Source: Armigeres subalbatus
Taxonomy: Eukaryota > Arthropoda > Insecta > Diptera > Culicidae
Direction of reading: 5' to 3'
DNA length: 64,000 nucleotides
Assembly (NCBI RefSeq): GCF_024139115.2
Contig: NC_085140.1
Span: 44,300,180 to 44,364,179 of the forward strand
Shown: piece after piece, positions 36,078 to 48,650 of the stretch
Position numbering within the stretch: position 1 is the first letter of the stretch
Layout: every line of letters starts with the position of its first letter
Position numbers and translations under genes: made by a program
The notes under the pieces: generated by a model
Seen by the model: only the letters and a program-made list of their open reading frames with translations
What the model was told of the DNA's origin: nothing
The model's database searches: none

Positions 36078-36278
36078 TACACCCGATTATGTTTTTACAC
36101 GGATTTTTTTTTACACGGCCGTGTAAAAAATATCCCATACAAAAATTTTGCAAAGTTGCCCCATTTTTCATGATTTGTCGAGAAATCATAAAACTTTTTT
36201 TTCACGGATTTTCAAATTTTAAACTGCAAACTTTTTTAACACGGAACGCATCCCCGTGTAAAAAAAGAATCGAGTGTA
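36078..36278. mobile_element. TA-flanked MITE, 197 bp
   Basis: TA dinucleotides at 36078-36079 and 36277-36278 bound ends CACCCGATT and AATCGAGTG. The terminal regions pair through TTTTTACACGG blocks, which occur several times inside in both orientations. A TA duplication suits the Tc1/mariner superfamily. Confidence 0.6.
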
Positions 36279-37060
36279 TTTATTATTGAATGGCTTACGA
36301 ACTATTTCTCATTACTGCTTCTGTTCAAGCATTGTTCACACAAATTTAAATTACATAGTAATACAGCCACAACATCAAAGATCAAATGCCATTTCAAGAT
36401 CCCTATTCTTTCTGAGAAAACTGAGGAATTCTCCTACTAAGCGCGTGCTTCTGAATTTCTTAATCCAAATAAAACATCCTCGGTGGAAGGATTTCCTGCG
36501 AAATACATTTTCTATAGCGGATACGGATTAATGTTAGGAAATTAACTGCACCAACTACTTTTTTCGAGTTTTCTCAATTTAAAGATCAAAATAATATTGC
36601 AAATATAAATATGCACATGATATGTTTAATCTGGGTTTGATAACTTATTATTTAGAGTATCTCATCTCACACTCGAAAAAAAAATCCACTTTCACATACG
36701 CACATTCTAATTAACGTTCCATTAGATTTGCGCGGAATTTTACAAAAATGAGCACTTCCCCTATAATATTTTGAGAAAAATGTTTGCAAAACGGTATGTC
36801 TATGTTCTTTTCAAAAGCGCAAGCACAGCACTTACTTACTGAATAATCTGAATAACTTATCAATTTCAAGGCATAACATCAAAAAGTGTTGTACTAAAAA
36901 CTGCAATAGCTTGTATTTGTTGGTCTATTCCTAATTTGATAAAATTCCAAAATTGTGCCAAATATTTTTTGATGACGACTGTACACAGAAAAATTCAATA
37001 ACACTAAAAATTGGTAATATAACAAAATATAATAATTTTCAAATGTAACCATTTTTGCTC
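36279..37060. other. Unassigned AT-rich sequence
   Basis: No gene is recognised. Confidence 0.35.
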
Positions 37061-38820
37061 AAATGTGTTCCCCCTTTCGACATGCAAACAGATGCCAACC
37101 CAGGATGTGGCCAAAACCCGTTGTTGCCTGGACAAACACTACTAAATCACTTCCACTCTCACTTACGATTTTTTGCCTTTTAATTGTTCAAACGTTCCGC
37201 GTTCGACCAACTGGCAGGACTTTTGTCAGTTTTTCTTCTGCACTTGGCTACCATTTCCGGCTGTTTATTTTCTTTCGGTTAATTTTTATGAGCTATCACG
37301 GTCGTTCTTTCTTATCTTATGGGTCACTTTCACTTGATATTTATTTCGTTTCGTTAAGGACTTTCCTTCTTTCGGATTCACTTTTTCGCGGTCTGAGGGG
37401 TACTTTATTTGATTGTGGTTTTTAATTTAATTAACCATCATCACTCACATTTATTGACTTCTGAGTGAGGGTTTCCTGTGAATTGTGGATCACCCCTCCA
37501 TTTAGGGTGAGTTCACTTAACCTTAAAACGACGAAAACGGTTTATCACTGCTGGTTTTCAGATTAGCGAAATTGTCGAATTGATAACAATCTCGACTTGG
37601 TTAGTTCCCTTGTTTGGATCCTTTTAATTCTGGGGAACACGCACCGGGCATTAATTAGTTGCTATTTCATCGGCGTAAATCGGTTCCCTCATTTAGTGGC
37701 GTCTTGTGGCATGTGGTTGAATGTAGACTGATTTTTTTTCACTGTACACCGACTGTGACACTTCACGACACTCAAATGGGTGAAATTAATAAAAACCACT
37801 TTGAGACATCCACACAGTGCTACAGTTGTTGGGCTTTTCTCTACGAAATTATATGTTCACGACATGTTTCACATCGACTTATTTACAGTCACATGTAGGT
37901 CATTGTACAAAGATTTTACAACTTTCACGTCAAAAACGATGCTTCTCTCCCATCAGGAACTTAAACTTTCTTCGATTTTACGATTGCACGCAAAAAACAC
38001 GACGTCGACTATGCACACAGGAAACTAAACATCCAGGGAGGAAACAACACCAAACACCGAAGGACTACGACAACGACCACGACACCTAATAGACACACAT
38101 CGTAAGGGGCTAGGAACACATCAATCCAGGCAAGGATGGCTGGCACCCTTGAACCCCTGCTTTCCTCACTGGAAAAGGGAACGCGCGCGTAAGCGGAACA
38201 CACTTCCTTTCCCGGCAGAAGGACGAACGACACTGGAAAAGCGCCCAACTGAAGCGTTTGTTATGACCACCGCTGCTGGAGACCGGAGATCCGGGACCGA
38301 GCCCGAAAGCTGCCGGGATTGCCCGAGCAGGACAGCTCGCTGTCCGCGCGATAGCGCACCAGAAAGGGAAAACCGTGCGAATCGAAAAGGATTTTTCCCC
38401 TCGCGGCAAGGATAATGCGTGGTGTGCGAGCGAGACCACGGCATCTGGCGATTTTCTTCGAGTCCCAGGAAGGAGAAGGAAAATTGTTAACAATTTTCAC
38501 GAGGCACGTCGAGAGAGCTGTGCTCGAGAGAGAGCCTTCCGTACGGAGCGATAATGTTTTGCACGTGAAGGTATTTTAGCAACATTTTGAGCCGTTTGTT
38601 GTGGTTCTCTCATTCGTGCGCTGGGATTTTCTCGCACATGGAAATGCACGTGGGTGAGAAAGTTTTGGCTTTCGGTGGAAAATTGGGAAATCGACGTTCA
38701 GAGCAGCGAGAAACCGGACTGTACGGTGTATGTCGATTTTCGAATCGACGAAATGGATAGGCTTTGGTTGTCGGCGTTGAACTCTGCGTGAAAATATGAT
38801 GAAATCTGTTCAGCAATCCA
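37060..38820. other. GC-richer block, possible promoter or non-coding exon region
   Basis: Base composition rises well above the surrounding AT-rich DNA, most clearly at 38000-38800. Frames of 80-130 codons are open on both strands without any recognisable domain. GAGAG motifs cluster at about 38510-38535, as seen near many insect promoters. A 33-bp near-repeat of 18643-18675 lies at 37132-37164. The function is inferred only from composition. Confidence 0.25.
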
Positions 38821-39820
38821 TATGATTGAGAATTTAGTATTTTATCTGATGATTATTTTCATTTGAATTTTGGATGCTCCTGTACGAGACATTGCCATAA
38901 ATAAACTATTCCTAAATGGTCAACAAATATAAAAAAATCACTCTTTTCTAATAATTATTATTACAGAAAATGTTTATCAACTGAAATCTAGCCAATCGTA
39001 CTGTGACTAATGATGAACCGATGGTTCTCATTCCTGTACAATAACTCGAACTTGCTTCACGAGAAACGATCGGCTCTAATTGGATGCATTAGCACAATTA
39101 TCATCTGCCCTGCGTGTAGCAATAAAATCTCTATATAGATATGTTTTGAACATTTACCACACAAGTGTTAATCATATACTAATTCTCGGGTACTTATTCA
39201 AAAGGACGTATGTGATTTTGTAACAAAGTCGATTTGCCCAATGTAATGGCACTCCCACGAAATCCAATACCACGAACAGGTAGGGGGAAACTTCGGCTAC
39301 CTAGTCGTGGTGTTCGTTTGCGTGGAAGTACCATCAGATTGAACAAATCGATGTATAAATCTTATAATGTAATATATAATGTAATTTGCAGTCTCGAAAC
39401 AAATATAGAATCGCAATCGAAATTACTTTGGCATTTAAAAAATATGACCGAATGGTGAAAAAAGAACCAGGTGGTTAAATGGCACTATATGCCTGCCGTG
39501 CAAGATGGGAATAGCGTCAAATGGTAGAATTATGAAAGGAATATTATACTTAGTGCAACCTTTTCAAAAGGCTGACGTATTATTGAATAAAAATAAATGA
39601 ACTATTGACAGATACTGTTTGAGCATGATTTGTCGGCACTGCTTATTAGACATTCGTAAAACATTTGTGCCAAAGAAATTTAAGTAATTCTCTCACCTGA
39701 AAACTGTTTCTATTCAGTTTCATTAAAGTCATTGAAAAATCATCAAAGCATGAAAAAGTTGCATCAAGATGTCAAAAACATTTGAATTGTGATCAATGTT
39801 TCATTAACATTGCAATATGA
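38821..39820. other. AT-rich sequence with an imperfect hairpin at 39248-39332
   Basis: GGCACTCCCACG and ACCACGA near 39248-39275 pair with TCGTGGT and CGTGGAAGTACC near 39304-39332, giving an 85-bp imperfect palindrome, probably a decayed MITE. No gene is recognised. Confidence 0.35.
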
Positions 39821-39823
39821 CCA

Positions 39824-40100
39824 GGGGATCCCGTATCGTAGTTGGCTACACGCTCGCCTTACAAGCGAATGGTCATGGGTTCGATTCCCAGCCCCTCCAC
39901 CAGCCCCTCGTCAGTCGCCGAATGCACGACTGTCAACTTTTTCTTATCGAGGCATGCCTTCAACGTTACCCGGATAAATGGCAACCGAACAATGCAATGA
40001 TCATTGAATACACGACATGGACAAACGGACACAATGGACTCACGATGAGATGGACTGGCAAGGGCAACAATGGTCCAATGCACCGAATTCATCATTGACG
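39824..40100 (+). mobile_element. tRNA-derived SINE with tRNA-Val-like head
   Basis: The head has a box A, TCGTAGTTGGC, at 39836-39846 and a box B, GGTTCGATTCC, at 39878-39888. The anticodon-loop-like segment CTTACAA suggests an anticodon TAC. The acceptor ends do not pair, so this is not a working tRNA gene. About 200 bp of unrelated tail follows. The right boundary is approximate, and this is a different family from the Feilai-like copies. Confidence 0.65.
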
Positions 40101-40440
40101 TTTGAGCGGTGCGCTGTTTACTAAGAATGAATACTTTATCATTCATCTAGTTCAGTGAACCCCAAAGTGCGGCCCTTTAAGCCTTTTCCTGCGGCCCGCG
40201 AAGGTTTTCTGAGCATTATAATGGATAAGCATTATATGATTGGAACAGCTTTTTATCAGTCCCGATTATGTGTGTACTTGGGAACCTGTCAAGTTGAAGC
40301 ACGATTCATATATCGTGAATAGTTTTATCGTTATGATTCATGAAATGCTTAACTTCATGCATAGATGATATGTAGTCCGACTGCAAATATACTTCGATGT
40401 TATCGCGCTGGGTTATGATAATAAAATTTGTGTTTAATCG
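40101..40440. other. Sequence containing a hAT-like terminal motif
   Basis: CAGTGAACCCCAAAGTGCGG starts at 40153. This form of terminus is common at hAT-superfamily ends. No matching right end was found and no gene is recognised. Confidence 0.3.
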
Positions 40441-40512
40441 CAGATTAAGTCCTGGTGTTAGGTGGGACGCTAAACAGCCCTGACACGACGGCCCTCCGAC
40501 GAGACAGGAGGT

Positions 40513-41345
40513 TTGCGCAGGCCCAATAAGCCGCCTTTAAAAACAACGGTTACGAACGACATAGAAGATAATACGACTCGATACAATCGGCAACGACCTA
40601 GGCGACGAATGAAGGATCACGATTGGAAGCTTGGAACATGGAACTGCAAGTCGCTTGGCTTCGCAGGTTGCGACAGGATAATCTACGATGAATTACATCC
40701 CCGCAACTTTGATGTCGTAGCGCTGCAGGAAATCTGCTGGACAGGACAGAAAGTGTGGAAAAGCGGGCATCGAGCGGCTACCTTCTACCAAAAGCTGTGG
40801 CACCACCAACGAGCTGGGAACCGGCTTTATAGTGCTGGGAAAGATGCGCCAACGCGTGATTGGGTGGCAGCCAATCAACGCAAGGATGTGCAAGCTGAGG
40901 ATAAAATGCCGTTTCTTCAACTATAGTATCATCAACGTGCACTGCCCACACGAAGGGAGATCCGACGACGAGAAAGAAGCGTTCTATGCGCAGCTGGAGC
41001 AGACATACGATGGATGCCCACTGCGGGACGTCAAAATCGTCATCGGTGACATGAACGCTCAGGTAGGAAAGGAGGAAATGTATAGACCGGTCATCGGACT
41101 GGATAGTCTGCATACCGTATCGAACGACAACGGCCAACGATACATAAACTTTACAGCCTCCCGCGGAATGGTAGTCCGAAGCACTTTCTTCCCCCGCAAG
41201 AATATCCATAAGGCCACATGGAAATCACCTAATCAAGTAACGGAAAACCAAATCGACCACGTTCTAATCGACGGTAAATTCTTCTCCGACATCACGAACG
41301 TCCGCACTTACCGACCATCTTCGACCACTACCTCGTTGCAGTATG
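40513..41345 (+). pseudogene. RTE-clade endonuclease domain remnant
   Basis: The frame from 40513 contains LGTWNCKSLG (with the metal-binding Asn) and VALQEICW (with the catalytic Glu). A frame change near 40830 leads into SIINVHCPHEG, IVIGDMNAQVG (the Asp-x-Asn active-site segment) and ENQIDHVLI (the terminal Asp-His pair). All main catalytic positions of the AP-type endonuclease can be seen, although in two frames. The enzyme nicks target DNA to prime reverse transcription. Confidence 0.7.
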
Positions 41346-41599
41346 CCTGCGCTCAAAACTCTCGACGGTGATCAACACGCGTCGGAGTCGTCCGCGCGGC
41401 TAAACATTGGGCGGCTACAAGACGGTAGGCTAGCCCAAGACTACGCGCAGCAGCTGGAAGTGGCACTCCCAACGGAAGAGCAGCTAGGCGCAGCATCTCT
41501 TGAAGATGGCTGGAGACATATTCGATCCGCCATTGAAGCACTGCAACCGCTGCACTAGGCATGGTGGCTCCGGATCAGAGGAACGACTGGTATGACGGC

Positions 41600-42715
41600 T
41601 AATGTGAGCAGTTGGTTGAGGGGAAGAATGCAGCTTGGACGAGATTGGTGCAACACTGCACGAGGGTGAACGAGGCACGATGGGCGCGGAACAGACAAAA
41701 CTCGATTTTTCGGCGGAAAAAGCGCCAGCACGAAGATAGAAACCGTGAAAAGACGGTGGAACTTTACCGCGCTAATAACGCACGAAAGTTCTATGAGAAG
41801 TTAAACCGTTCATGTAAGGGCCACGTGCCACAGCCCGATATGTGTAAGGACATAAACGGGAACCTTCTTACAAACGAGCGTGAGGTGATCCAAAGGTGGC
41901 GACAGCACTACGAAGAGCACCTGAATGGCGATGTGGCAGACAACGGTGGCGGTATAATAATGAACCTGGGAGCACGCGCGCAGGACTTACGTCTCCCGGC
42001 TCCGAATCTCCAGGAAATCCAGGAGGAGATCGGCCGACTGAAAAACAATAATGCCCCTGGAGTTGACCAACTACCAGGAGAGCTGTTTACACAGTGGTGA
42101 GGCTCTGGCTAGAGCGCTGCACTGGGTAATTACCAAAGTTTGGGAGGATGAGGTTCTGCCGCAGGAGTGGATGGAAGGTGTCGTGTGTCCCATCTACAAA
42201 AAGGGCGATAAGCTGGGTTGTAACAACTAATGTAAATTTTATGCCGCCGACTAACACCAATTGCAAGAGAGAGTTCGTGGAGCAGTACTAGGCGGGATTT
42301 ATGGGTGAACGTTCTACCACAGACCAGGTGTTCGCCATACGTCAGGTATTGCAGAAATGCCGCGAATACAACGTGCCCACACATCATCTATTTATCGACT
42401 TCAAAGCCGCATATGATACAATCGATCGGGACCAGCTATGGCAGCTAATGCACGAAAACGGATTTCCGGATAAACTGATACGGTTGATCAAGGCGACGAT
42501 GGATCGGGTGATGTGCGTAGATCGAGTTTCAGGGGCATTCTCGAGTCCCTTCGAAACGCGTAGAGGGTTATGGCAAGGTGATGGTCTCTCGTGTCTGCTA
42601 TTCAACATCGCTTTGGAGGGAGTAATACGAAGGGCAGGGATTGACACGAGTGGTACGATTTTCACGAAGTCCGTCCAGTTATTTGGTTTCGCCGACGACA
42701 TTGATATAGTTGCTC
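41600..42715 (+). pseudogene. RTE-clade linker and reverse transcriptase remnant
   Basis: The linker frame at 41612-42100 (ARWARNRQNSIFRRKKRQHE, then NNNAPGVDQLPGEL) leads into RT. After a break with stops near 42100-42300, the frame at 42301 carries GERSTTDQVFAIRQVLQKC, HHLFIDFKAAYDTIDR, GLWQGDGLSCLLFNIALEG and GFADDIDIVAL, which includes the catalytic Asp pair. Everything after the FADD box is lost at the junction with the I-clade element. Confidence 0.75.
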
Positions 42716-43126
42716 TCTGGAGGCGTCATTTTCCGAGCAGAACCAAACTACGTGATCGATGTCATCATAATCGGCTCCGCACCTACATAAGTTGCTATCG
42801 ATAAGGTTTATTCTGTACAGATGTGCGTTTAGTGAATAGTGATTAGACATAAGTTTCGACATCACGCGAATGAAGCCTCGACTTAAGTCCTCACCTCTGA
42901 ACCACGCTTGCCCAGAAACTTTTGGAACTATGGAATATAACCATTGTCCAAGCTCGTTGTGTGTCCGATTTTTTGCCAACTTTGAAGAGTACTCTGACGG
43001 ACTAATGGGAACACTCGTTGCTCGAGTATTGTCTATCATAAACCTCACCCTCCTGTGCGCCCACCTCTGCCAGCGAGTCAGCCTTCTCATTGCCGTAGAT
43101 TGAGCAGTGAGATGGGACCCAAACAA
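42715..43126 (-). pseudogene. I-clade LINE ORF2 C-terminal region
   Basis: The frame has SNHYSLNAHLYRINLIDSNL, then CRCGADYDDIDHVVWFC, a cysteine-histidine cluster typical of the C-terminus of I-group ORF2. It breaks off into sequence of the RTE element at about 42715-42735. Confidence 0.65.
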
Positions 43127-43292
43127 AGGTAATCTTGAATGATCTTTGATCTTTTGACCAAAAGACGCATCTGCTCTCTTATGTTTGTAAGAAAGTAAGA
43201 TGCGTGCTTAACAGGTTTCATCGACCGGACTGCCTCGATAGAACTAAGACTATCCAAGAAAATGAAATAATGGTCTACGGGCTGATTGGAAA

Positions 43293-46245
43293 TTATCCCA
43301 AAGCGAAGTTAATTGCTGCCAGCTCAGCAACATAATCCGAACAGGGTTCCTGAAGTTTTCGGAAGGTAGTTGAAGTTACATTGAAAACACCGAAGCCAGT
43401 GGATCCGTTAATGCGAGAACCATAAGTGAAGTATCTTTTGTTGCAATTGGCATGTTCATATTTTTCGGAAAAAAGGGAGGGAATAGATATTTGTCGAAGA
43501 TGATGATCTGGTATTCCTTGGATAGCATGTTTCATGGACAGATTGTATTCAATTGAGGAACTGTCGTTGGTGAAGTGAACTCGAGGTGGATTATAACACG
43601 GAAGACAAAGATCTGAAGTTGAGATAGATAGATAGTAGTTAAGATAGACTCTAAGGAATCTTGAACGACAAGTCAGTTCAAGCATTTTATCGAAGTTATC
43701 TGAGGCAAGTGTGTTACTTGTTCCACATTTGAAAAGTATTCTAAGTGAGAGCTCCCAGTAATGGTGCTTCAAAGGAGTGACTCCAGCAAGCACCTCCAGG
43801 CTCATGTTATGGGTTGAATGCATACAGCCAAAGGAAATACGCTAACAACTATACTGAATTCGTTCCAATTTGATCAGGTGGCAATCAGCTGCTGAGAGGA
43901 AGCAGAAAGAGCCATACTCTAAAATAGAGAGAATAGTCGTTCTATAGAGTTTGATGAGGTCTTCCGGGTGAGCACCCCACCATGTTTCGGAGATAGAACG
44001 TAGAAAATGGATCCTTTTCCGGCATTTTTGTATCAAATACTCAAAATGGAGTTTCCAAGTACATTTAGAATCAAACGCGACGCCAAGGTATTTAGAAGAT
44101 AAAGATTGGTTGATGTCATCATTCAACAGTTTTAGTTGCAGTTGAGCAGGGTACAGCTTCCTAGTAAACACAACCAACTAAGTTTTTTTTGCGGTGAAAA
44201 CTCGATCCCCAAATGTCTGGCCCAAACAGTCAGATTATTCAGGGTACTTTGCAATGGTCCTTGCAAGACATCTGTACATGGACCTCTTAGAGAGACCACG
44301 GCATCATCTGCAAGTTGTCTCAGCGTGCATTGTCCTTCCAAACAATTGTCAATATCTTTAACATAGAAATTATAAAGCAAGGTACATAACATGAACCTTG
44401 GGGAAGGCCCATGTAACTAGTTCTGGAAGTTGTCAGAGTGCCGAGTGTGAAGTTCATTTGTTTTTCTGACAACAAATTGTACAAGAAATTATTCAAAATA
44501 ACGGGTAATCCACTACTGTGCAGATTGTCTGACAGTACTTCTATGGAAACTGAATCAAAAGCGCCCTTAATGTCCAAGAATACTGAAGCCAATTGCTCCT
44601 TGTGCGCAAAGGCCAGTTGTATATCTGAAGAAAGCAACGCAAGACAATCGTTTGTTCCTTTCCCTTTTCTAAATCCAAACTGAATATTTGAGAGTAATGC
44701 ATTTTGTTCGACCCAATGGTCGACTCTTGAAAGGATCATTTTCTCCAATAATTTTCTCATGCATGAAAGCATGGTAATCGGTCGGTAGGAATTGTGTTTA
44801 GACGCTGGTTTCCCAGGCTTTTGAATAGCTATTACTTTTACCTGTCTCCATTTATGTGGCACAATGTTGTACTCCATGAAACAGTTGTACTGGTCAAGTA
44901 ATCGTCTTTTAGCGATATCTGGGAGGTTTTTAAGGAGATTGAATTTCATGTTATCGCATCCCGGAGCAGAGTTATTCGATGAAAGTAGAGACATAGAAAA
45001 GATCCAGCATTGAGAATGGTCCACCCAAAGAAGCGGGATCAGTGACTCATTTTCGAAATAGCGGTTCTGCTGGTACGGAATCTGGACAGACCTTTTTTGC
45101 GAAGTTGAATATCCATCTATTGGAGTATTCTTCACCCTCGTTGGTGGAAATGCGGTTCCGCATGTTGCAGGCCGTTTCCAAAATGTTGTCGTTGAGGTTT
45201 CTCGTGATAGTCCCTCGACAAAACGTCGCCAGCAGCTACGTTTTTAGCCTTGAGGATATTTTTGAGCTTTCTTTCAAGCCTCAAATACTCTTCGAAAAGC
45301 TCAGACCTTCCGTGTTTACGGAAAGCCTTGAAGGCATCAGATTTCTCAGAATACAACTTAGTACATTCATCATCCCATCCAGGAGTGGCTGGTCTTCTTA
45401 TGACAGATGTACTTGGAACGCGTCGTTTCTGAGCTTCTAGTGCGCTTTTTTGAATCAACTCAGTAAGGAATCGATATTCATCCAAAGGTGGAAGAGTATC
45501 AGTTGATTCAATACCAATTTTTACCGCCGATGCAAATTTTGGCCAGTCAATGTTTTTCGTGAGGTCGAAAGGAACATTAACTGGCTGGCCACTTTTAATG
45601 GTGGTGGCTATCGGCATATGGTAACGATAGTGAATTTGAACATAAAGACAGATCAATACGGCTTTGTTGACCATTTGGTCCTATTCGAGTTACTTCACCA
45701 GTGTTCAAAATATTCAAATTGAAATCGTCACACAAATCATAGAAAATAGGCGCTCTATAATCGTCATACGTTTCGCCCCATCCAATACCACGTGCGTTCA
45801 TATCACCCAATATCAATACTGGAGATGATAGGAGGGAGACTGCGCTCCTAAAATGTCGACGATTAATAGAGGCATTTGGAGGAATGTACACTGAAGCTAT
45901 GCAAAGATCTTTATTCTTCACATTTACTTGGCAAGCGACGATTTCTAAGCCGGGAACAGTCGGAATGGGAATTCTGTAGAAGGAGTAGCATTTTTTGATC
46001 CTCAAAAGAACGCCACCATAATGATCATTCCGATCTTGGCGAATAATATTAAAATCGTGGAAGTTGATTTCGTCTTCGGAAGAAAGCCATGTTTCACAGA
46101 GTGCAAATATATCGCAATCGGAATTGCGAATCAAAAACTTGTACACGTCTAATTTATTTTTCAACCTATGACAGTTCCACTGCAGCATAGTGATTGTATC
46201 TTGGGTATTGGCCATATTATCCATCGAAATATACAATTTCTGCAA
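43293..46245 (-). pseudogene. I-clade LINE ORF2 remnant: endonuclease, RT, RNase H
   Basis: The endonuclease (46245-45595) shows MLQWNCHRLKNKL, FALCETWL and ILGDMNARGIGWG. The RT (45135-44132) shows APGCDNMKFNLLKNLP, SYRPITMLSCMRKLLEKM, FGFRKGKGTNDCL, FLDIKGAFDSV, GLPQGS and LADDAVVSL, in which the catalytic Asp pair is kept. A post-RT part (44177-43842) is followed by RNase H (from 43823), with YFTYGSRINGSTG where the first catalytic Asp should be; Gly in its place or a mutation suggests loss. Stops and frame changes separate the pieces. Confidence 0.75.
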
Positions 46246-46488
46246 AAAGGGGCCATGAAACAGTCAATTGCTTCAGATAACTTTCTGATTGGCCTTAATG
46301 AATTCGGAATACTGAACAAGTTCAGAAAACGGTCCACAAGGTCCTTAAAGGATATCAATCCTCGCTTGGATGGAATTCTTTTCCTAGAAGTGCGAGTAAC
46401 ATTTTTTTTTCGTTGATAGTCCTAATCGGATGTTTCTTTGAAGCATCGGTTTTTGGCAATGGCGAGAATGTCTTGCTGCAACTAGGAT

Positions 46489-47480
46489 CTAAAGGAGCAG
46501 TGAAGACAGTTTGCTTCGGGATTTTAAATAATCCCCATTGTCTTCAGATTTTGGCAAGCTTTTATGGATGACTTTTGATTTCTTACGGCGCGATCCCGGG
46601 GAAGACGGTTGCTTCCTCTTTTCGGGCACGTGTACCTCCGCAGAATCATCCATGTCGGCTACATCAGAGTCCAATTCGTCAATGGAAATGGAATCGTAGT
46701 AATCACTTACTTGAACGGTAGCTGAAATAGCAGCCTTTGCAGTGGTATCGACGGATGAGTCTTGCGCTTTAACCATTTCCGCATAAGTCTGCTTGGAGCG
46801 CTGTACCAAAGAGCGCTTCACTTTTTGTGTGCGCTTTTTGTACACCGGGCAATCTTGCAAACCATGGGCAGGAGCCATACCAGAATAAGCACATTTTGTG
46901 GCTTGTTGCTGACAGGACTCCTCCCGATGACTTTCGAAGTATTTAGCACAACGTGATTTGTTGTCACAAAACTCGACAGTGTGACCAAGTTGTTTTTTGG
47001 TTCAATCAAATACCCTTGGCACAAAAAGACGCACCGGAAACAACATATTTTCTATATCGACATATTTTGGGAGCATCGAACCGGCGAATGTCACCCGAAG
47101 CGAGCCTGACTTAGAATATACCTTTTTGCTATCTACCGTGGCTGCTGAATGCAATTCCTTGCAGTCCAGAATATCCACGGTAGATAGCAGGGCATTCTTT
47201 AGACGACCTTTCCCTGCAAGCACATCCTTACAAGTCAGGCTCACTGCGTTGATTACATCTTCTATCTCGACCTCTCGCGAGGGCACATAAACTAAATATT
47301 CAATATTGTACGCCTTGCCTTTCGCAATTTAATTCGCCACCTGGTATGCAGGCGCGGTGATGCGTAATTTGTTTCTGTTGATCTGGTTGAATTCAAGCTT
47401 CGTAAAACGACGCGTCAAATCTCGTTTTATGTCCAGGAAATCTAGGCTCTTCACTTTCTGCCGAAAGTAAACAACCCAAG
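46489..47480 (-). pseudogene. I-clade LINE ORF1 (gag-like) remnant
   Basis: The strand reads VKSLDFLDIKRDLTRRF near 47440-47390, hits an in-frame stop near 47327, and continues at 47286 (VEIEDVINAVSLTCKDVL). CCHC-like segments occur at about 46960-46850, where KCAYSGMAPAHGLQDC has one Cys replaced by Ser. The C-terminal part is acidic then basic (46878-46489, ending in KRKQPSSPGSRRKKSK). It is non-functional. Confidence 0.65.
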
Positions 47481-47526
47481 TCCCAGGCGAAGCCGCATGG
47501 TACAATCGTGTGCGAGTACTACACAG

Positions 47527-48028
47527 TACCGTGCAAACTCAAACTTCGGACGCTTAAACACTTTCTGATGTACAATCATCCTGTTAACTCACATTTTGAA
47601 TCACACCGTTTAAATCACTAAGTACAGTATTCATCTTTAAACTACGTATTTAATATGTGCAAGATATTGCGAAGAATGTTTGCAATTTATGAAAATGTCC
47701 GGCTTCTGTTTGATTCAAACCTCGGACACCGGCGGGTTTGTATTCATATTTCGGACACAAAGATTCAAACTTCGGACACCTGATTACACCGTACCGGGAA
47801 GAATAATTGAAAACAATTTTCACTGCACAGTTCTGACTGTCTTTTAATCATTTCATCGCATTGTTTTAACATGTCTTATTAAAATGTAACTATACTAAAA
47901 CAAGCGAAATCTATTAGTCTTTCCGATCCAGCTTCACGAAACATTTCGAAGAAATATTTCAGAAAATATCCCATACGAATTGAAGCGTCCGAAGTTTGAG
48001 TGTGTCCGAATTTTGATTATCCACGGTA
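47527..48028. mobile_element. TA-flanked DNA element, 498 bp
   Basis: TA at 47527-47528 and 48027-48028 bounds an element whose ends pair: CCGTG then CAAACTCAAACTTCGGACG at left, and CGTCCGAAGTTTGAG then CCACGG at right. Internal TTCAAACTTCGGACAC repeats occur at about 47750-47780. The sequence outside continues CTACACAG/TATAAAAATG, which is found uninterrupted at 48648-48665. No transposase is encoded. Confidence 0.65.
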
Positions 48029-48225
48029 TAAAAATGTTACAGCACATATGATGTAACAAAAAGGCTCCGTTCGATTCGACTCATTTTTCCGTAACTTTTT
48101 AAAATTACAGGTCGTCGTTACTATGGAGCTTGTATTCAATATTGCGTACAACAAAAAATTTGATGTAAAATTAGAGGCTATTGAACACAAAAATATGCTT
48201 TCAAGTATTTCCATAATTTTTAACT
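48027..48225. repeat. About 200-bp direct duplication, copy A
   Basis: TATAAAAATGTTACAG, then CTATGGAGCTTG and TGTAAAATTA, are shared in order with 48657-48850 at roughly 80 percent identity by eye. Confidence 0.7.
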
Positions 48226-48650
48226 GTGTATCTTTTAGAGGCCCATTGCCTCCTACTGTCTGCCTCCATTCTCACCTCGCAAGGTGAAAGGATAATTATT
48301 GCTTATACTAACTTACAACTAATAGCTAATTAGAAAAAAAAATATCATGAAAAAAAACTAATTCAATTGGTTTCTATTAGTTCCGCTCTGTGACGGGAGA
48401 ACAATAAAGCAATCTCTTCCACTTATCTGCGCCTGCTGCTGTAGGTAGCAGCAGTAACAATAGCTTGCTTCACTGGCGTCGCCAGAAGCAGCTACTTCCC
48501 TCGCCGACAGCGATCGCCTTGAATCCGAAGGTACGACACAATCCGCGATGAGACACAGCACACACGTCTGACTCGTTCAAGCTATCGGTCCGGAATGATT
48601 AAAAGTTCTTGAAGTAACCCAAAAAAGTCTTTCTCCAAACTCAATATCTA
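48226..48650. other. Unassigned sequence between the two duplicates
   Basis: No gene is recognised. A short CAG/TGC-rich stretch lies at about 48430-48500. Confidence 0.35.

Larger units (their letters stand above)
40445..42725 (+). mobile_element. RTE-clade LINE (JAM1-like), decayed
   Basis: Endonuclease and RT remnants of one plus-strand element follow a 5-prime stretch beginning about 40445. The element ends abruptly at about 42720 within the RT domain, where a minus-strand I-clade element begins. RTE elements make a single EN-RT polyprotein. Assignment rests on the EN and RT motif style, and JAM1 is a known mosquito RTE. Confidence 0.7.
42715..47480 (-). mobile_element. I-clade LINE (MosquI-like), decayed
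   Basis: A minus-strand element with a gag-like ORF1, AP endonuclease, RT and RNase H in order, running from about 47480 down to its 3-prime truncation at about 42715. The RNase H domain and CCHC-bearing ORF1 point to the I group. Mosquitoes carry I-clade elements called MosquI. Many frameshifts are present. Confidence 0.75.

Noticed and set aside
39824..39900. A tRNA-Val gene
   Set aside because: Pol III boxes and an anticodon-like loop are present but the acceptor stem does not pair and a SINE body follows, so it is a SINE head.
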